Part shown: one piece after another, positions 1 to 7,707 of the stretch
Layout of the letters: each line of letters starts with the position of its first letter
Position numbering within the stretch: position 1 is the stretch's first letter
NCBI RefSeq assembly: GCF_042684865.1
Contig: NZ_JBHUML010000005.1
Location: 62,001 to 126,000 of the forward strand
Direction of reading: 5' to 3'
From: Salibacterium lacus
Lineage (GTDB): Bacteria; Bacillota; Bacilli; Bacillales; Marinococcaceae
Length of the DNA: 64,000 bases
Notes under the pieces: model-generated
Told to the model about the DNA's origin: nothing
The model's input: only the letters and a program-made list of their open reading frames with translations
Databases searched by the model: none
Translations under genes and position numbers: made by a program

Positions 1-211
1 ATTTTTGGACGTGCGCTGGTCTACGCTGCACTTTCTGCTTTTCAAACAATCATTGTAACTCTTAGACGTTGCCTAAACCACACTTTCTCGGCTTGCCGCT
101 CCGATTGTGATTCTTACCGCTTTTCTACGCGTCACAATCGCAGTCGTTCTACCAAATTGTAAGGCTTAGCCATCTCCAAACCACGTGCTGCCTGCACAAA
201 CCACTCATACG
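1..211. other. left edge without a recognised gene
   Basis: No reading frame with a ribosome binding site was found here, and no transposase remnant or RNA gene was recognised. It lies downstream of the minus-strand sulfur transporter that ends at 212. Confidence 0.4.
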
Positions 212-1462
212 TCAGCAGAACGAGTCTTTGGATTTTGGCACAGACAGTCCGAACAGCGGCCGGATAAAAAGGGCTACAAAGGTGCCGGCAAGGGCGAGAA
301 TGCCCCATAGATAGCCGTGCAGACTGAACGAGGCGATACCGGTGAAATACGCACCGATATTACAGCCAAAGGCCAGACGGGCGCCGTATCCCATCAACAG
401 ACCGCCGATGACAGCGGCGGATACGTTTTTCTTGTTCATGCTGGTAAAACGGAACAGACCGCCTGCCGCAGATGCGATAAAGGCGCCGAGAATGACACCG
501 AAGTTCAAAACGCTGGTTCCGTGGGCGAAAACACTGGACTGCAGCGTTTCGGCGCTGCTTCCCTGCCAGTATCCCCAGCTGGCCACGTCGATTCCCATCG
601 TTTGAAGAACCTGGGATCCCCAGAGGGTAAACCCTGACGTGACACCCCAGCCGCTGCCGCGGGTAAGAAGTGTCAGCGCGTTAAGGACTGCAAGCACGAC
701 AGCTGCGGTTATGAGCGGCCATGATCCGCGGAGAATTCTCTTCCAGCCTGATGCCTTCGGTAGTGCGGGCATGCGGGGCGGCTGTGTCTTTTTCTCACGG
801 CGCAGGGTCCACCAAATGATGAATCCGAAAAAGAGAATCGAAACGACCCATGCGCCGAAGTAGCCGAGTCCGGTTGATGTTGCAAGGGATACCGATCCAA
901 ACGACGGCATTTCCTCAGACCAAAACGGCAGATGGTAGGCGCCGAGGGTCGCGCCGATGATGAAAAAGAGCAGGGTCACAAACATCACGGAGCGCCCCCC
1001 GCCGACGGCGTACAATGTACCGGATGCGCACCCGCCTCCAAGCTGCATGCCAAGGCCGAATAAAAATGCGCCGACGACAAGGCTGACACCAATTGGTGCG
1101 ATGTTACCCGTTGCGGCTCCTCCGAAAAAAGTGACGCCTATTGCAAGAATCGGAGCGAACAGCGTAACGGCAACCGCGAGCATAACCATATGCGCCCGCA
1201 GCGCCTGCCCGTTTCCGACGGAAGCGAACCTCCGGAAGGCAGAAGTGAATCCGAACCTGGCATGGAATAACGTATAGCCAAGTAACAGCCCGAGAATTAA
1301 AAGGATTGGCTGGGCAGGCTGTTGTGTGACAGCCAGGAAAATGGTTAATATTGCCGATACAATAAGGGCACCGACAACAAGCGGCGTCTGGGCCGGGTTC
1401 AAACCGGGATCTTTGGCGCCTTCGTGTTGATGACTGGTAACAGCTTCTGCTTGAACCGCCAT
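212..1462 (-). CDS. YeeE/YedE family sulfur-compound transporter
   Basis: Polytopic membrane protein of 416 residues matching the YeeE/YedE (Sulf_transp, TsuA-like) family, which imports thiosulfate or related sulfur compounds. Two duplicated halves are visible, each with a conserved cysteine in a Gly-rich loop: GGGCASGT in the first half and AFGCNIGAY in the second. The start at 1462 is chosen because AGAGGTGG lies just upstream on the minus strand; an in-frame ATG 20 codons earlier lacks a ribosome binding site and would add a Tyr/Lys-rich tail. It appears monocistronic, with its own promoter. No rhodanese or TusA gene is adjacent, so the substrate is inferred from family only. Confidence 0.85.
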   Translation of the reverse strand: MAVQAEAVTSHQHEGAKDPGLNPAQTPLVVGALIVSAILTIFLAVTQQPAQPILLILGLLLGYTLFHARFGFTSAFRRFASVGNGQALRAHMVMLAVAVTLFAPILAIGVTFFGGAATGNIAPIGVSLVVGAFLFGLGMQLGGGCASGTLYAVGGGRSVMFVTLLFFIIGATLGAYHLPFWSEEMPSFGSVSLATSTGLGYFGAWVVSILFFGFIIWWTLRREKKTQPPRMPALPKASGWKRILRGSWPLITAAVVLAVLNALTLLTRGSGWGVTSGFTLWGSQVLQTMGIDVASWGYWQGSSAETLQSSVFAHGTSVLNFGVILGAFIASAAGGLFRFTSMNKKNVSAAVIGGLLMGYGARLAFGCNIGAYFTGIASFSLHGYLWGILALAGTFVALFIRPLFGLSVPKSKDSFC

Positions 1463-1520
1463 ATTATCCACCTCTTTCTTATAATACCTATAGTAATAGT
1501 AGGGTTTTAATTCAAATAAC

Positions 1521-1550
1521 ATTATATACCCCTGTCATTCGGCTTGTAAA
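1521..1550 (-). promoter_or_regulatory. candidate sigma-A promoter of the YeeE/YedE gene
   Basis: On the minus strand TTTACA (1545-1550) and TATAAT (1521-1526) are separated by 18 bp, about 60 bp upstream of the chosen start. The -35 element lies inside CGGCTTGTAAA (1540-1550, plus strand), a match to the core of the 21-bp arrays found elsewhere in the window. Confidence 0.5.
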
Positions 1551-1617
1551 GTTATATGCTGTCATACATTTTCCCCGGAATTCCGCGCTGTGCCGCGCCT
1601 TTTTTCATTACACAAAA

Positions 1618-1900
1618 AGAGTCTGAGACAAAACTTCTATAAGATAGAAAAATACCGAACGATTTCAAAAAATCGTTCGGTATTTTTCGTTGCTGAGACA
1701 AGCCGCTACGCCAAAATGCTTTGCTTTCCGCGGGCACGGCTCAAGCCTCCTCGGAAGAAAACCGCTTCCTGCGGGGTCTTGAGACTCGTGCTGTTCCCGC
1801 AGGAGTCAAAGCATTTTGGCTCCGCTGCTATACAGCTTTTGATTAGTGAACCGGAAAATTCGTGTTATCTGCCGCATCATGTGCTTTTGTCCCAAACTCT
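1618..1900. mobile_element. MITE-like structured repeat of 283 bp
   Basis: Non-coding element bounded by imperfect 16-bp terminal inverted repeats: AGAGTCTGAGACAAAA at 1618-1633, and its inverse at 1885-1900 (14 of 16 match). Inside are a perfect 19-bp hairpin (1647-1688) and a second inverted repeat (1710-1734 with 1796-1820) around the conserved-looking CTTTGCTTTCCGCGGG. From general knowledge, very similar repeats are scattered in many Bacillaceae genomes. No transposase is present, so mobilisation in trans would be required. It sits between the 3' end of ahpF and the promoter of the sulfur transporter. Confidence 0.6.
1647..1688. terminator. perfect 19-bp hairpin with A/T flanks
   Basis: Arms 1647-1665 and 1670-1688 pair perfectly around a CAAA loop, with A-rich and T-rich ends on both strands, so it could terminate in either direction. 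It lies in the left part of the MITE-like element and may end ahpF transcription. Confidence 0.55.
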
Positions 1901-1907
1901 CTTCTTC

Positions 1908-3437
1908 TTAATTTCGAATCATATAGTCAAAGGCTCCCAGTGCTGCAGCCGCACCGGATCCCATCGACGTGATGATCTGTTTGTACGGCATGTCCGTGCA
2001 GTCTCCGGCCGCGAATACGCCGGGAACATCGGTGGCACCTGTTTTATCCACAACGATTTCACCGAACTTATTCTTTTCAACAGTGTCTTCGAGCCATCCC
2101 GTATTAGGATCAAGGCCGATCTGGACAAAAACACCGGCGAGTTCGATGCTGTGCTCCTCATCGGATTCGCGGTCTACATAACTCAGCCCCTGCACCTTAC
2201 TGTCACCGTAAATTTCAGAGGTGCGTGCATTGGTGATGACCGACACGTTCGAAAGGCTGTTCACCCGCTCCTGCAGCACACTGTCTGCATTCAGCTCAGG
2301 AAGGAATTCGAGAATCGTAACGTGTTTGACGATACCGGCCAGATCGATGGCAGCTTCAATACCGGAGTTGCCTCCGCCGATAACGGCAACGTCTTTTCCT
2401 TCAAACATCGGGCCGTCACAATGCGGGCAGTAGGCGACGCCTTTATTGGTGAATTCCGCTTCGCCTGGTATACCGATTGTTTTCCAGCTGGCGCCGGTGG
2501 AAAGAACAATCGTTTTGCTTTGCAGAGCGGCACCGTTTTCCAGTTCCAGCTCAAATTCATCTTTTTTCTCCAGTGATTTGGCGGACATGGCATCCAGAAT
2601 ATCTACATTATAGTCACGGACGTGTTCCTCAAGGCTCGCTGTCAGCTGCGGGCCTTCTGTATACTTGGTCGCGACAAAGTTTTCAATGCCTTTCGTATCC
2701 GCTACCTGGCCGCCGAAACGGTCCGCTACGATACCGGTACGGATGCCTTTTCTTGCCGCATAGATCGCTGCGCTCGCGCCGGCCGGACCGCCGCCGATGA
2801 TAAGCATATCGTAAGGATCTTTACTATTGAGAGCTTCCACATCGACCGTGGTATTGCCGAGTTTTTCGAGAATGCTTTTCAGCGTCTGGCGCCCGTCCAC
2901 AAAGGAGTCTCCGTTCAAGTAGACGGACGGTACGGCCATCACGTCTTTATTTTCCGCCTCATCTTTAAAGGCCGATCCTTCAATCATCGTATGAGTGATA
3001 TCCGGGTTGATGACACTCATAAGGTTCAATGCCTGCACGACATCCGGGCAGTTATGGCAGGAAAGGCTGACAAATGTCTCAAAATGAAGCGGTCCCTGCA
3101 GCTGCCTGATCTGTTCGAGCACGTTCTCCTCTTCTTTCGGAGCACGGCCGCTCACCTGCAGTAAAGCAAGGACCAGAGATGTGAATTCATGACCGAGCGG
3201 AACACCGGAAAAAACAACCCCGGTATCTTCGCCGGGACGGTTGACGCTGAAACTCGGTACTCTTGGGAATTCACTCTGCTGCATCGTAATTTTATCACTC
3301 ATACCGGTGATTTCCTGCACCAGCTCATCTACTTCTTTGGAAACATCATCGGATCCAAACTGTACTTTAAGAACAATATCGTTTTCGAGCAGCTTCAAAT
3401 ACTCTTTAAGTTGTGATTTAATCTCCTGATCGAGCAT
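1908..3437 (-). CDS. ahpF: alkyl hydroperoxide reductase subunit F
   Basis: Cytoplasmic FAD disulfide reductase of 509 residues that uses NADH to reduce AhpC. The N-terminal double-thioredoxin region carries C127-H-N-C130. The FAD-binding GGGPAG is at 215-220, the redox-active C337-P-H-C340 follows, and the NADH-binding GGGNSG is at 354-359. All functional cysteine pairs are intact and the length is normal for AhpF. It is the second gene of an ahpC-ahpF pair separated by 114 nt. That gap holds a small imperfect hairpin (3476-3501) which could adjust the ahpC to ahpF transcript ratio; this is inference. The MITE-like repeat begins eight bases past its stop. Confidence 0.97.
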   Translation of the reverse strand: MLDQEIKSQLKEYLKLLENDIVLKVQFGSDDVSKEVDELVQEITGMSDKITMQQSEFPRVPSFSVNRPGEDTGVVFSGVPLGHEFTSLVLALLQVSGRAPKEEENVLEQIRQLQGPLHFETFVSLSCHNCPDVVQALNLMSVINPDITHTMIEGSAFKDEAENKDVMAVPSVYLNGDSFVDGRQTLKSILEKLGNTTVDVEALNSKDPYDMLIIGGGPAGASAAIYAARKGIRTGIVADRFGGQVADTKGIENFVATKYTEGPQLTASLEEHVRDYNVDILDAMSAKSLEKKDEFELELENGAALQSKTIVLSTGASWKTIGIPGEAEFTNKGVAYCPHCDGPMFEGKDVAVIGGGNSGIEAAIDLAGIVKHVTILEFLPELNADSVLQERVNSLSNVSVITNARTSEIYGDSKVQGLSYVDRESDEEHSIELAGVFVQIGLDPNTGWLEDTVEKNKFGEIVVDKTGATDVPGVFAAGDCTDMPYKQIITSMGSGAAAALGAFDYMIRN

Positions 3438-3551
3438 ATGGACCCTCTCTTTCGCTTTAACTCAACAGTAAGGAAGTTCGACGCTTTAAAAAGCATCGAA
3501 CCCCCTGAAAGCATCATGTCTTCGTCTTCTTCACGAATAATGGTTCTTCTC

Positions 3552-4115
3552 TTAGATTTTACCTACCAGATCAAGGCTCGGCTTCAGTGTTTCACCGGTT
3601 TCATCCCATTTGGCAGGGCATACTTCATCCGGATTTTCACGTACATACTGTGCGGCTTTGATTTTGCTGATGATCGTGCTTGCGTCACGGCCGATGCCGT
3701 CTGCGTTGACTTCCACGGTCTGAATGACGCCGTCCGGATCAATGATGAAGGTGCCGCGGTCAGCCAGGCCTTCCTCTTCGCGCAGCACATCAAAGTTGCG
3801 GGAAAGCTGCTGCGACGGATCACCGATCATGGTATACTCAATCTTATTGATGGATTCCGACGCTTCATGCCATGCCTTGTGCACAAAATGTGTATCTGTG
3901 GAAACCGAATATACTTCGGTTCCAAGTTTTTTCAGCTCTTCATACTGCTCCTGCATGTCTTCAAGTTCTGTCGGGCACACAAAGGAGAAGTCTGCCGGAT
4001 AAAAAACGACAACGCTCCATTGACCTTTGAAATTTTCTTCAGATACATCGATAAACTCACCTTGATGAAATGCCTTGGCTTGAAATGGCTCTACTTCTTT
4101 TCCTATTAGTGACAT
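3552..4115 (-). CDS. ahpC: alkyl hydroperoxide reductase subunit C (peroxiredoxin)
   Basis: Typical 2-Cys peroxiredoxin of 187 residues that reduces hydrogen peroxide and organic hydroperoxides and is recycled by AhpF. The peroxidatic cysteine is C47 in FSFVCPTEL and the resolving cysteine is C166 in EVCPAKW. The start at 4115 has AAGGAGG at good spacing; an ATG 14 codons upstream has no such site. First gene of the ahpCF operon. A PerR-like box lies about 95 bp upstream of the start. Confidence 0.97.
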   Translation of the reverse strand: MSLIGKEVEPFQAKAFHQGEFIDVSEENFKGQWSVVVFYPADFSFVCPTELEDMQEQYEELKKLGTEVYSVSTDTHFVHKAWHEASESINKIEYTMIGDPSQQLSRNFDVLREEEGLADRGTFIIDPDGVIQTVEVNADGIGRDASTIISKIKAAQYVRENPDEVCPAKWDETGETLKPSLDLVGKI

Positions 4116-4209
4116 GGTATAGGTCCTCCTTCTTGATAAACAATATTGGATGTACATTTTCTATCGTACCATTAACATTGCCATTCATGAAAATATAATG
4201 GTTTTTTTC

Positions 4210-4224
4210 TTATAAGAACTATTA
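4210..4224 (-). promoter_or_regulatory. candidate PerR box upstream of ahpC
   Basis: The 15-bp site TAATAGTTCTTATAA (minus strand) matches the PerR consensus TTATAATNATTATAA at 11 of 14 defined positions. It overlaps TATAAG, which could serve as the -10 of the ahpC promoter, an arrangement suited to peroxide-relieved repression. No perR gene is in the window. Confidence 0.35.
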
Positions 4225-4396
4225 AAAATTGTCATCCAATTATCAAACACATTCTTTATAACTACATGTTCTTTTCCCCCGATTAATCAGCAGATAAACA
4301 CCAAACTTTATGAAAGCGCTTTATATGTCATTATTAATGTAAGCAGCTAATTGAGAACGGGAGACTCTGTCAGCGCCCTGGAATGGTTACAGCACC

Positions 4397-4978
4397 TTAT
4401 CTCGACACAAATCGATTTCGCGTTTCCCAAAACCTGTAGAGATAGTCTCTAGCTTCTCCTGTGTTCTCAATTCCTATCCGGGGGCCCGAAGAAATCTCTG
4501 CGGGATTTTCACCCGGCACAATGTACAGCGGTTTTTCAGAAAAATGGCCTCCGTAATCATTCATTGTAATACCAAGTGCTTTCGTTAATTTTCCGGGGCC
4601 GTTCGTTAATTCTGTGTCCTTCTGACGCTTCCGGCGCGCGCGCATGAGCTCGATTCCTTCCACCGGCTCAAGCGCCCGGATCAACACAGCTTCCGGCCTT
4701 CCTTCCGGCTCGGTCACCACATTCACAAGACAGTGGGTGTGCATTTCAAATGTATACACATGTCCTGGGGCGCGGAACATAATTTCCGTTCTTTTTGTTC
4801 TTTTACCGCCGTAGCTGTGGGCGGCCCGGTCTTCAGGACCTGTATAGGCTTCGGTCTCCACAATTCTCCCGGCGGCGGTCCCTTCTTCTGTTTCTTTTAC
4901 GAGCGTACACCCGAGCAGATCAACTGCTGTTTGCAGCGTAGATCCACAAAAAATTTTTTCGAAATCAAAATATCCCAT
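4397..4978 (-). CDS. DNA-3-methyladenine glycosylase (AAG/MPG family)
   Basis: Base-excision repair glycosylase of 193 residues that removes 3-methyladenine and related alkylated purines. The family active-site block is present: VETEAYTGPED with catalytic Glu43, Tyr45 and, slightly downstream, His54 in AAHSYGG; a later RALEPVEG block also matches. The usual YxxYGMH motif is altered to YTFEMHTHCLN-like sequence (HVYTFEMHTHCLVNVV), a local divergence in the part that packs near the DNA. It is monocistronic, and its start at 4978 precedes the metE leader in the opposite direction. Confidence 0.9.
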   Translation of the reverse strand: MGYFDFEKIFCGSTLQTAVDLLGCTLVKETEEGTAAGRIVETEAYTGPEDRAAHSYGGKRTKRTEIMFRAPGHVYTFEMHTHCLVNVVTEPEGRPEAVLIRALEPVEGIELMRARRKRQKDTELTNGPGKLTKALGITMNDYGGHFSEKPLYIVPGENPAEISSGPRIGIENTGEARDYLYRFWETRNRFVSR

Positions 4979-5377
4979 TATTACGCTTCACCTCGTACAT
5001 GTTGGTATTTACATCTAAGTCAAACACTATATATGCGGTTCAGGCGCCCTTGACAGGACGGGAGTACAAGCGATATAGTTTGTCTACAAACATGGATATA
5101 TGACGGAAACAGGCACCCTGATTTTTTCTTTTTCAGAATGGCGTTAATCTGCCGTAGCTGCAGCCGGAATTTTCACTTCTTTCATAGGAAACACCGGCTG
5201 ATCTGTCTGTTTTATGACGCCAAGCGGTCTGTTGGGAGACAGACAGGTGTCAGATGCACGTATCCAGCCGGGTATTTTTACTTACGCTTCTCCCGTGCGC
5301 CGTAACTGTAAAAATACCTTTTTTTACGGCTTTAATCTTTCATTATGGACACTTTATTTTACCAAGGAGGCACCCAC
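4979..5377 (+). promoter_or_regulatory. long metE leader region
   Basis: About 400 bp without a gene between the divergent glycosylase and metE. I looked for a SAM-I (S-box), T-box or cobalamin riboswitch core and could not recognise any. The region ends in a strong terminator-like hairpin (5271-5325) just before the metE ribosome binding site, which suggests attenuation by an unrecognised leader. Confidence 0.4.
5271..5325 (+). terminator. metE: terminator or attenuator upstream of metE
   Basis: GGTATTTTTAC (5271-5281) pairs with GTAAAAATACC (5308-5318). A nested TTACG/CGTAA pair extends the stem, and seven T follow. It ends about 50 bp before the metE start in the metE direction, so either it closes an upstream short transcript or it is a regulated attenuator. 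Confidence 0.65.
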
Positions 5378-7657
5378 ATGGAAAATAACTGGACCAGCAG
5401 TACCCCCGGCTACCCGCGGCTGGGGGAAAACCGTGAATGGAAGCGGGCCCTTGAAAGCTATTGGTCGGAAAAAACCAGCCGGGATGAATTTCTGCAGACG
5501 ATGAAAGAACTCCGGCTTCAGTATCTCCAAAAACAGAAGAATAAAGGTATCGCGCTTGTTCCTTCCGGTGATTTTTCCTACTATGACCACATACTGGATA
5601 CAGCTGTCATGTTCGGAGTCGTTCCCGAACGGTTTCAAGGCAGCGGGAATACGCTGCAGACCTATTTCAACATGGCACGCGGCACAGATGAAGCACCGGC
5701 GTGTGAAATGACAAAATGGTTCAACACCAATTATCATTATATCGTGCCGGAACTCGGCGGAATCACCCCATCCCTTCAGGAAAACAAACCGCTTCAGGAT
5801 TATAAAGAAGCCAAAGAGGAGCTGGGGATGGAAACAAAGCCGGTTCTTATCGGACCATTCACGTTTTTGAAGCTGTCCAAAGGCTATGACACTGCCGACT
5901 TTGAAGCGAAACTGGAGCAGCTTCTTCCGCTTTACACGAAGGTGCTGCAGCAGCTTCAGGAAGCCGGCGCCTCCTGGGTCCAGATAGATGAACCTTCTCT
6001 CGTGCCGACAATAAGCGAAGAGGAATTCCGTTCTGTACAGCACATCTACGAGACGTTCGCCGCAGATGTTCCGGAACTTTCCATTCTACTTCAGACCTAC
6101 TTTGAAGGTGTTCATTTTTACGAAAAGGTAACAAGCCTGCCGACTGCCGGTATCGGGCTGGATTTTGTTCATGGATATGAGAAAAACATGGCTGCCTTGA
6201 AACAATTCGGATTCCCGGAAGAAAAAACGCTCGCCGCCGGCCTTATTGACGGCCGCAACATATGGCGCGCCGATTTGAAAGCAAAGGAAGAACTGCTGAA
6301 AGAGATTGACGAACTCACACCAGAGTCGGATAAAATCATTCAGCCGTCCTGCAGTCTGCTTCACGTACCGGTGACCAAAACATTGGAAACAAAGCTTGAC
6401 TCCGTCCTTTACGGCGCTCTCTCGTTTGCTGACGAAAAACTGGAAGAAGTTGCTGCACTAACGGACGCCCTCAACGGACACGGAGCTGCAGAGACTATGG
6501 AAGAAAACCAGCAGGCGCTGAAAACCTTCGCCAACACGTACCGCCAGCAGTCGGCAGACTTAACAAAAGAGCGCAGGTCCCTGCCGTCCAAACGGGAACT
6601 TCCCTTTGCCGAGCGGAAAAAATACCAGGACGAGAAATGGGAACTTCCGCTTCTGCCGACAACAACCATCGGCAGTTTCCCGCAGACAAAAGAAGTCCGC
6701 GTGGCGCGTCAGCAGTTCCGTAAAGGAGAAAAGAGCCCGGAAGCCTATAACGAATTTATCCGCGGCAAAATCAAGGAATGGATGGAACTGCAGGATGATA
6801 TTGGTCTGGATGTTCTTGTACATGGAGAATTTGAGCGCAATGACATGGTCGAATTTTTCGGGGAAAAACTGAATGGATTTGCCTTTACAAGCTACGGCTG
6901 GGTGCAGTCCTACGGATCGCGCTGCGTCAAGCCGCCGGTCATTTACGACGATGTCACGTTTGAAGCGCCGATGACTGTGGAAGAATCCCGTTACGCACAA
7001 TCGTTGACTGATAAACCGGTAAAAGGTATGCTGACTGGTCCGGTGACGATTCTGAACTGGTCGTTTGAGCGGGACGACATTCCAAGAAAAGAAACTTCTT
7101 ACCAGATTGCCGTGGCCCTCAGCCGAGAAGTGCAGGCACTGGAGGAAGCCGGCATCGACATGATCCAGGTGGATGAACCGGCAGTACGGGAAGGTCTCCC
7201 GCTCAAACGGGAGGAATGGGACGAGTACCTGGACTGGTCCGTAACCGCGTTCCGCCTGGCCACGTCCAATGTAAAGCCGTCTACACAAATTCATACGCAT
7301 ATGTGTTACAGCGAATTTCAGGACATGATCGAATCCATCCGTGCGCTCGATGCCGATGTCATTTCCATCGAAACATCCCGCAGCCACGGCGAGCTGATCG
7401 AGTCCTTTGAAACAGCTGTATACGAGAAAGGAATCGGCCTCGGTGTTTATGATATTCACAGCCCGCGGGTTCCTTCTGTCGACGAAATGAAAGAAATGAT
7501 TGACCGTGCGTTGCGTGTACTGCCGGCAGACCTGTTCTGGATCAATCCGGACTGCGGCCTGAAAACAAGGAACACACCGGAAACGGTCGACTCGCTGAAA
7601 CATATGGTTCAGGCAGCAAGAGAAAGCAGAGAAGCACGCCAGATGCCTACGAAGTAA
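5378..7657 (+). CDS. metE: cobalamin-independent methionine synthase
   Basis: 5-methyltetrahydropteroyltriglutamate-homocysteine S-methyltransferase of 759 residues, which makes methionine from homocysteine without B12. The catalytic zinc ligands fall at H641, C643, E665 and C726, the same numbers as in the E. coli enzyme, so the protein is full length and probably active. The start at 5378 directly follows AAGGAGGCACCCAC; an ATG 11 codons upstream contains the ribosome binding site within its frame and is unlikely. It appears monocistronic, with an attenuator-like hairpin in the leader and a GC hairpin after the stop. Confidence 0.97.
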   Translation: MENNWTSSTPGYPRLGENREWKRALESYWSEKTSRDEFLQTMKELRLQYLQKQKNKGIALVPSGDFSYYDHILDTAVMFGVVPERFQGSGNTLQTYFNMARGTDEAPACEMTKWFNTNYHYIVPELGGITPSLQENKPLQDYKEAKEELGMETKPVLIGPFTFLKLSKGYDTADFEAKLEQLLPLYTKVLQQLQEAGASWVQIDEPSLVPTISEEEFRSVQHIYETFAADVPELSILLQTYFEGVHFYEKVTSLPTAGIGLDFVHGYEKNMAALKQFGFPEEKTLAAGLIDGRNIWRADLKAKEELLKEIDELTPESDKIIQPSCSLLHVPVTKTLETKLDSVLYGALSFADEKLEEVAALTDALNGHGAAETMEENQQALKTFANTYRQQSADLTKERRSLPSKRELPFAERKKYQDEKWELPLLPTTTIGSFPQTKEVRVARQQFRKGEKSPEAYNEFIRGKIKEWMELQDDIGLDVLVHGEFERNDMVEFFGEKLNGFAFTSYGWVQSYGSRCVKPPVIYDDVTFEAPMTVEESRYAQSLTDKPVKGMLTGPVTILNWSFERDDIPRKETSYQIAVALSREVQALEEAGIDMIQVDEPAVREGLPLKREEWDEYLDWSVTAFRLATSNVKPSTQIHTHMCYSEFQDMIESIRALDADVISIETSRSHGELIESFETAVYEKGIGLGVYDIHSPRVPSVDEMKEMIDRALRVLPADLFWINPDCGLKTRNTPETVDSLKHMVQAARESREARQMPTK

Positions 7658-7663
7658 AACAGC

Positions 7664-7689
7664 AGAGGGGGCCGCTGTACAGCCCCCCT
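7664..7689 (+). terminator. GC-rich hairpin after metE
   Basis: AGGGGGC pairs with the C-rich run at 7682-7689 around CGCTGTACA. No strong T tract follows, so it may stabilise mRNA or partly terminate before nrdA. Confidence 0.35.
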
Positions 7690-7707
7690 ATTGATGGAGG
7701 AATCAAA

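Noticed and set aside
1590..2576. 328-codon plus-strand frame across the MITE-like repeat and ahpF
   Set aside because: It crosses a hairpin-rich repeat and runs antisense to the well-identified ahpF.
4979..5377. SAM-I, T-box or cobalamin riboswitch before metE
   Set aside because: None of the conserved core sequences could be found by eye; a covariance search would be needed to exclude them.
6560..7603. 347-codon minus-strand frame
   Set aside because: Antisense to metE, whose zinc ligands are all intact; no family resemblance.
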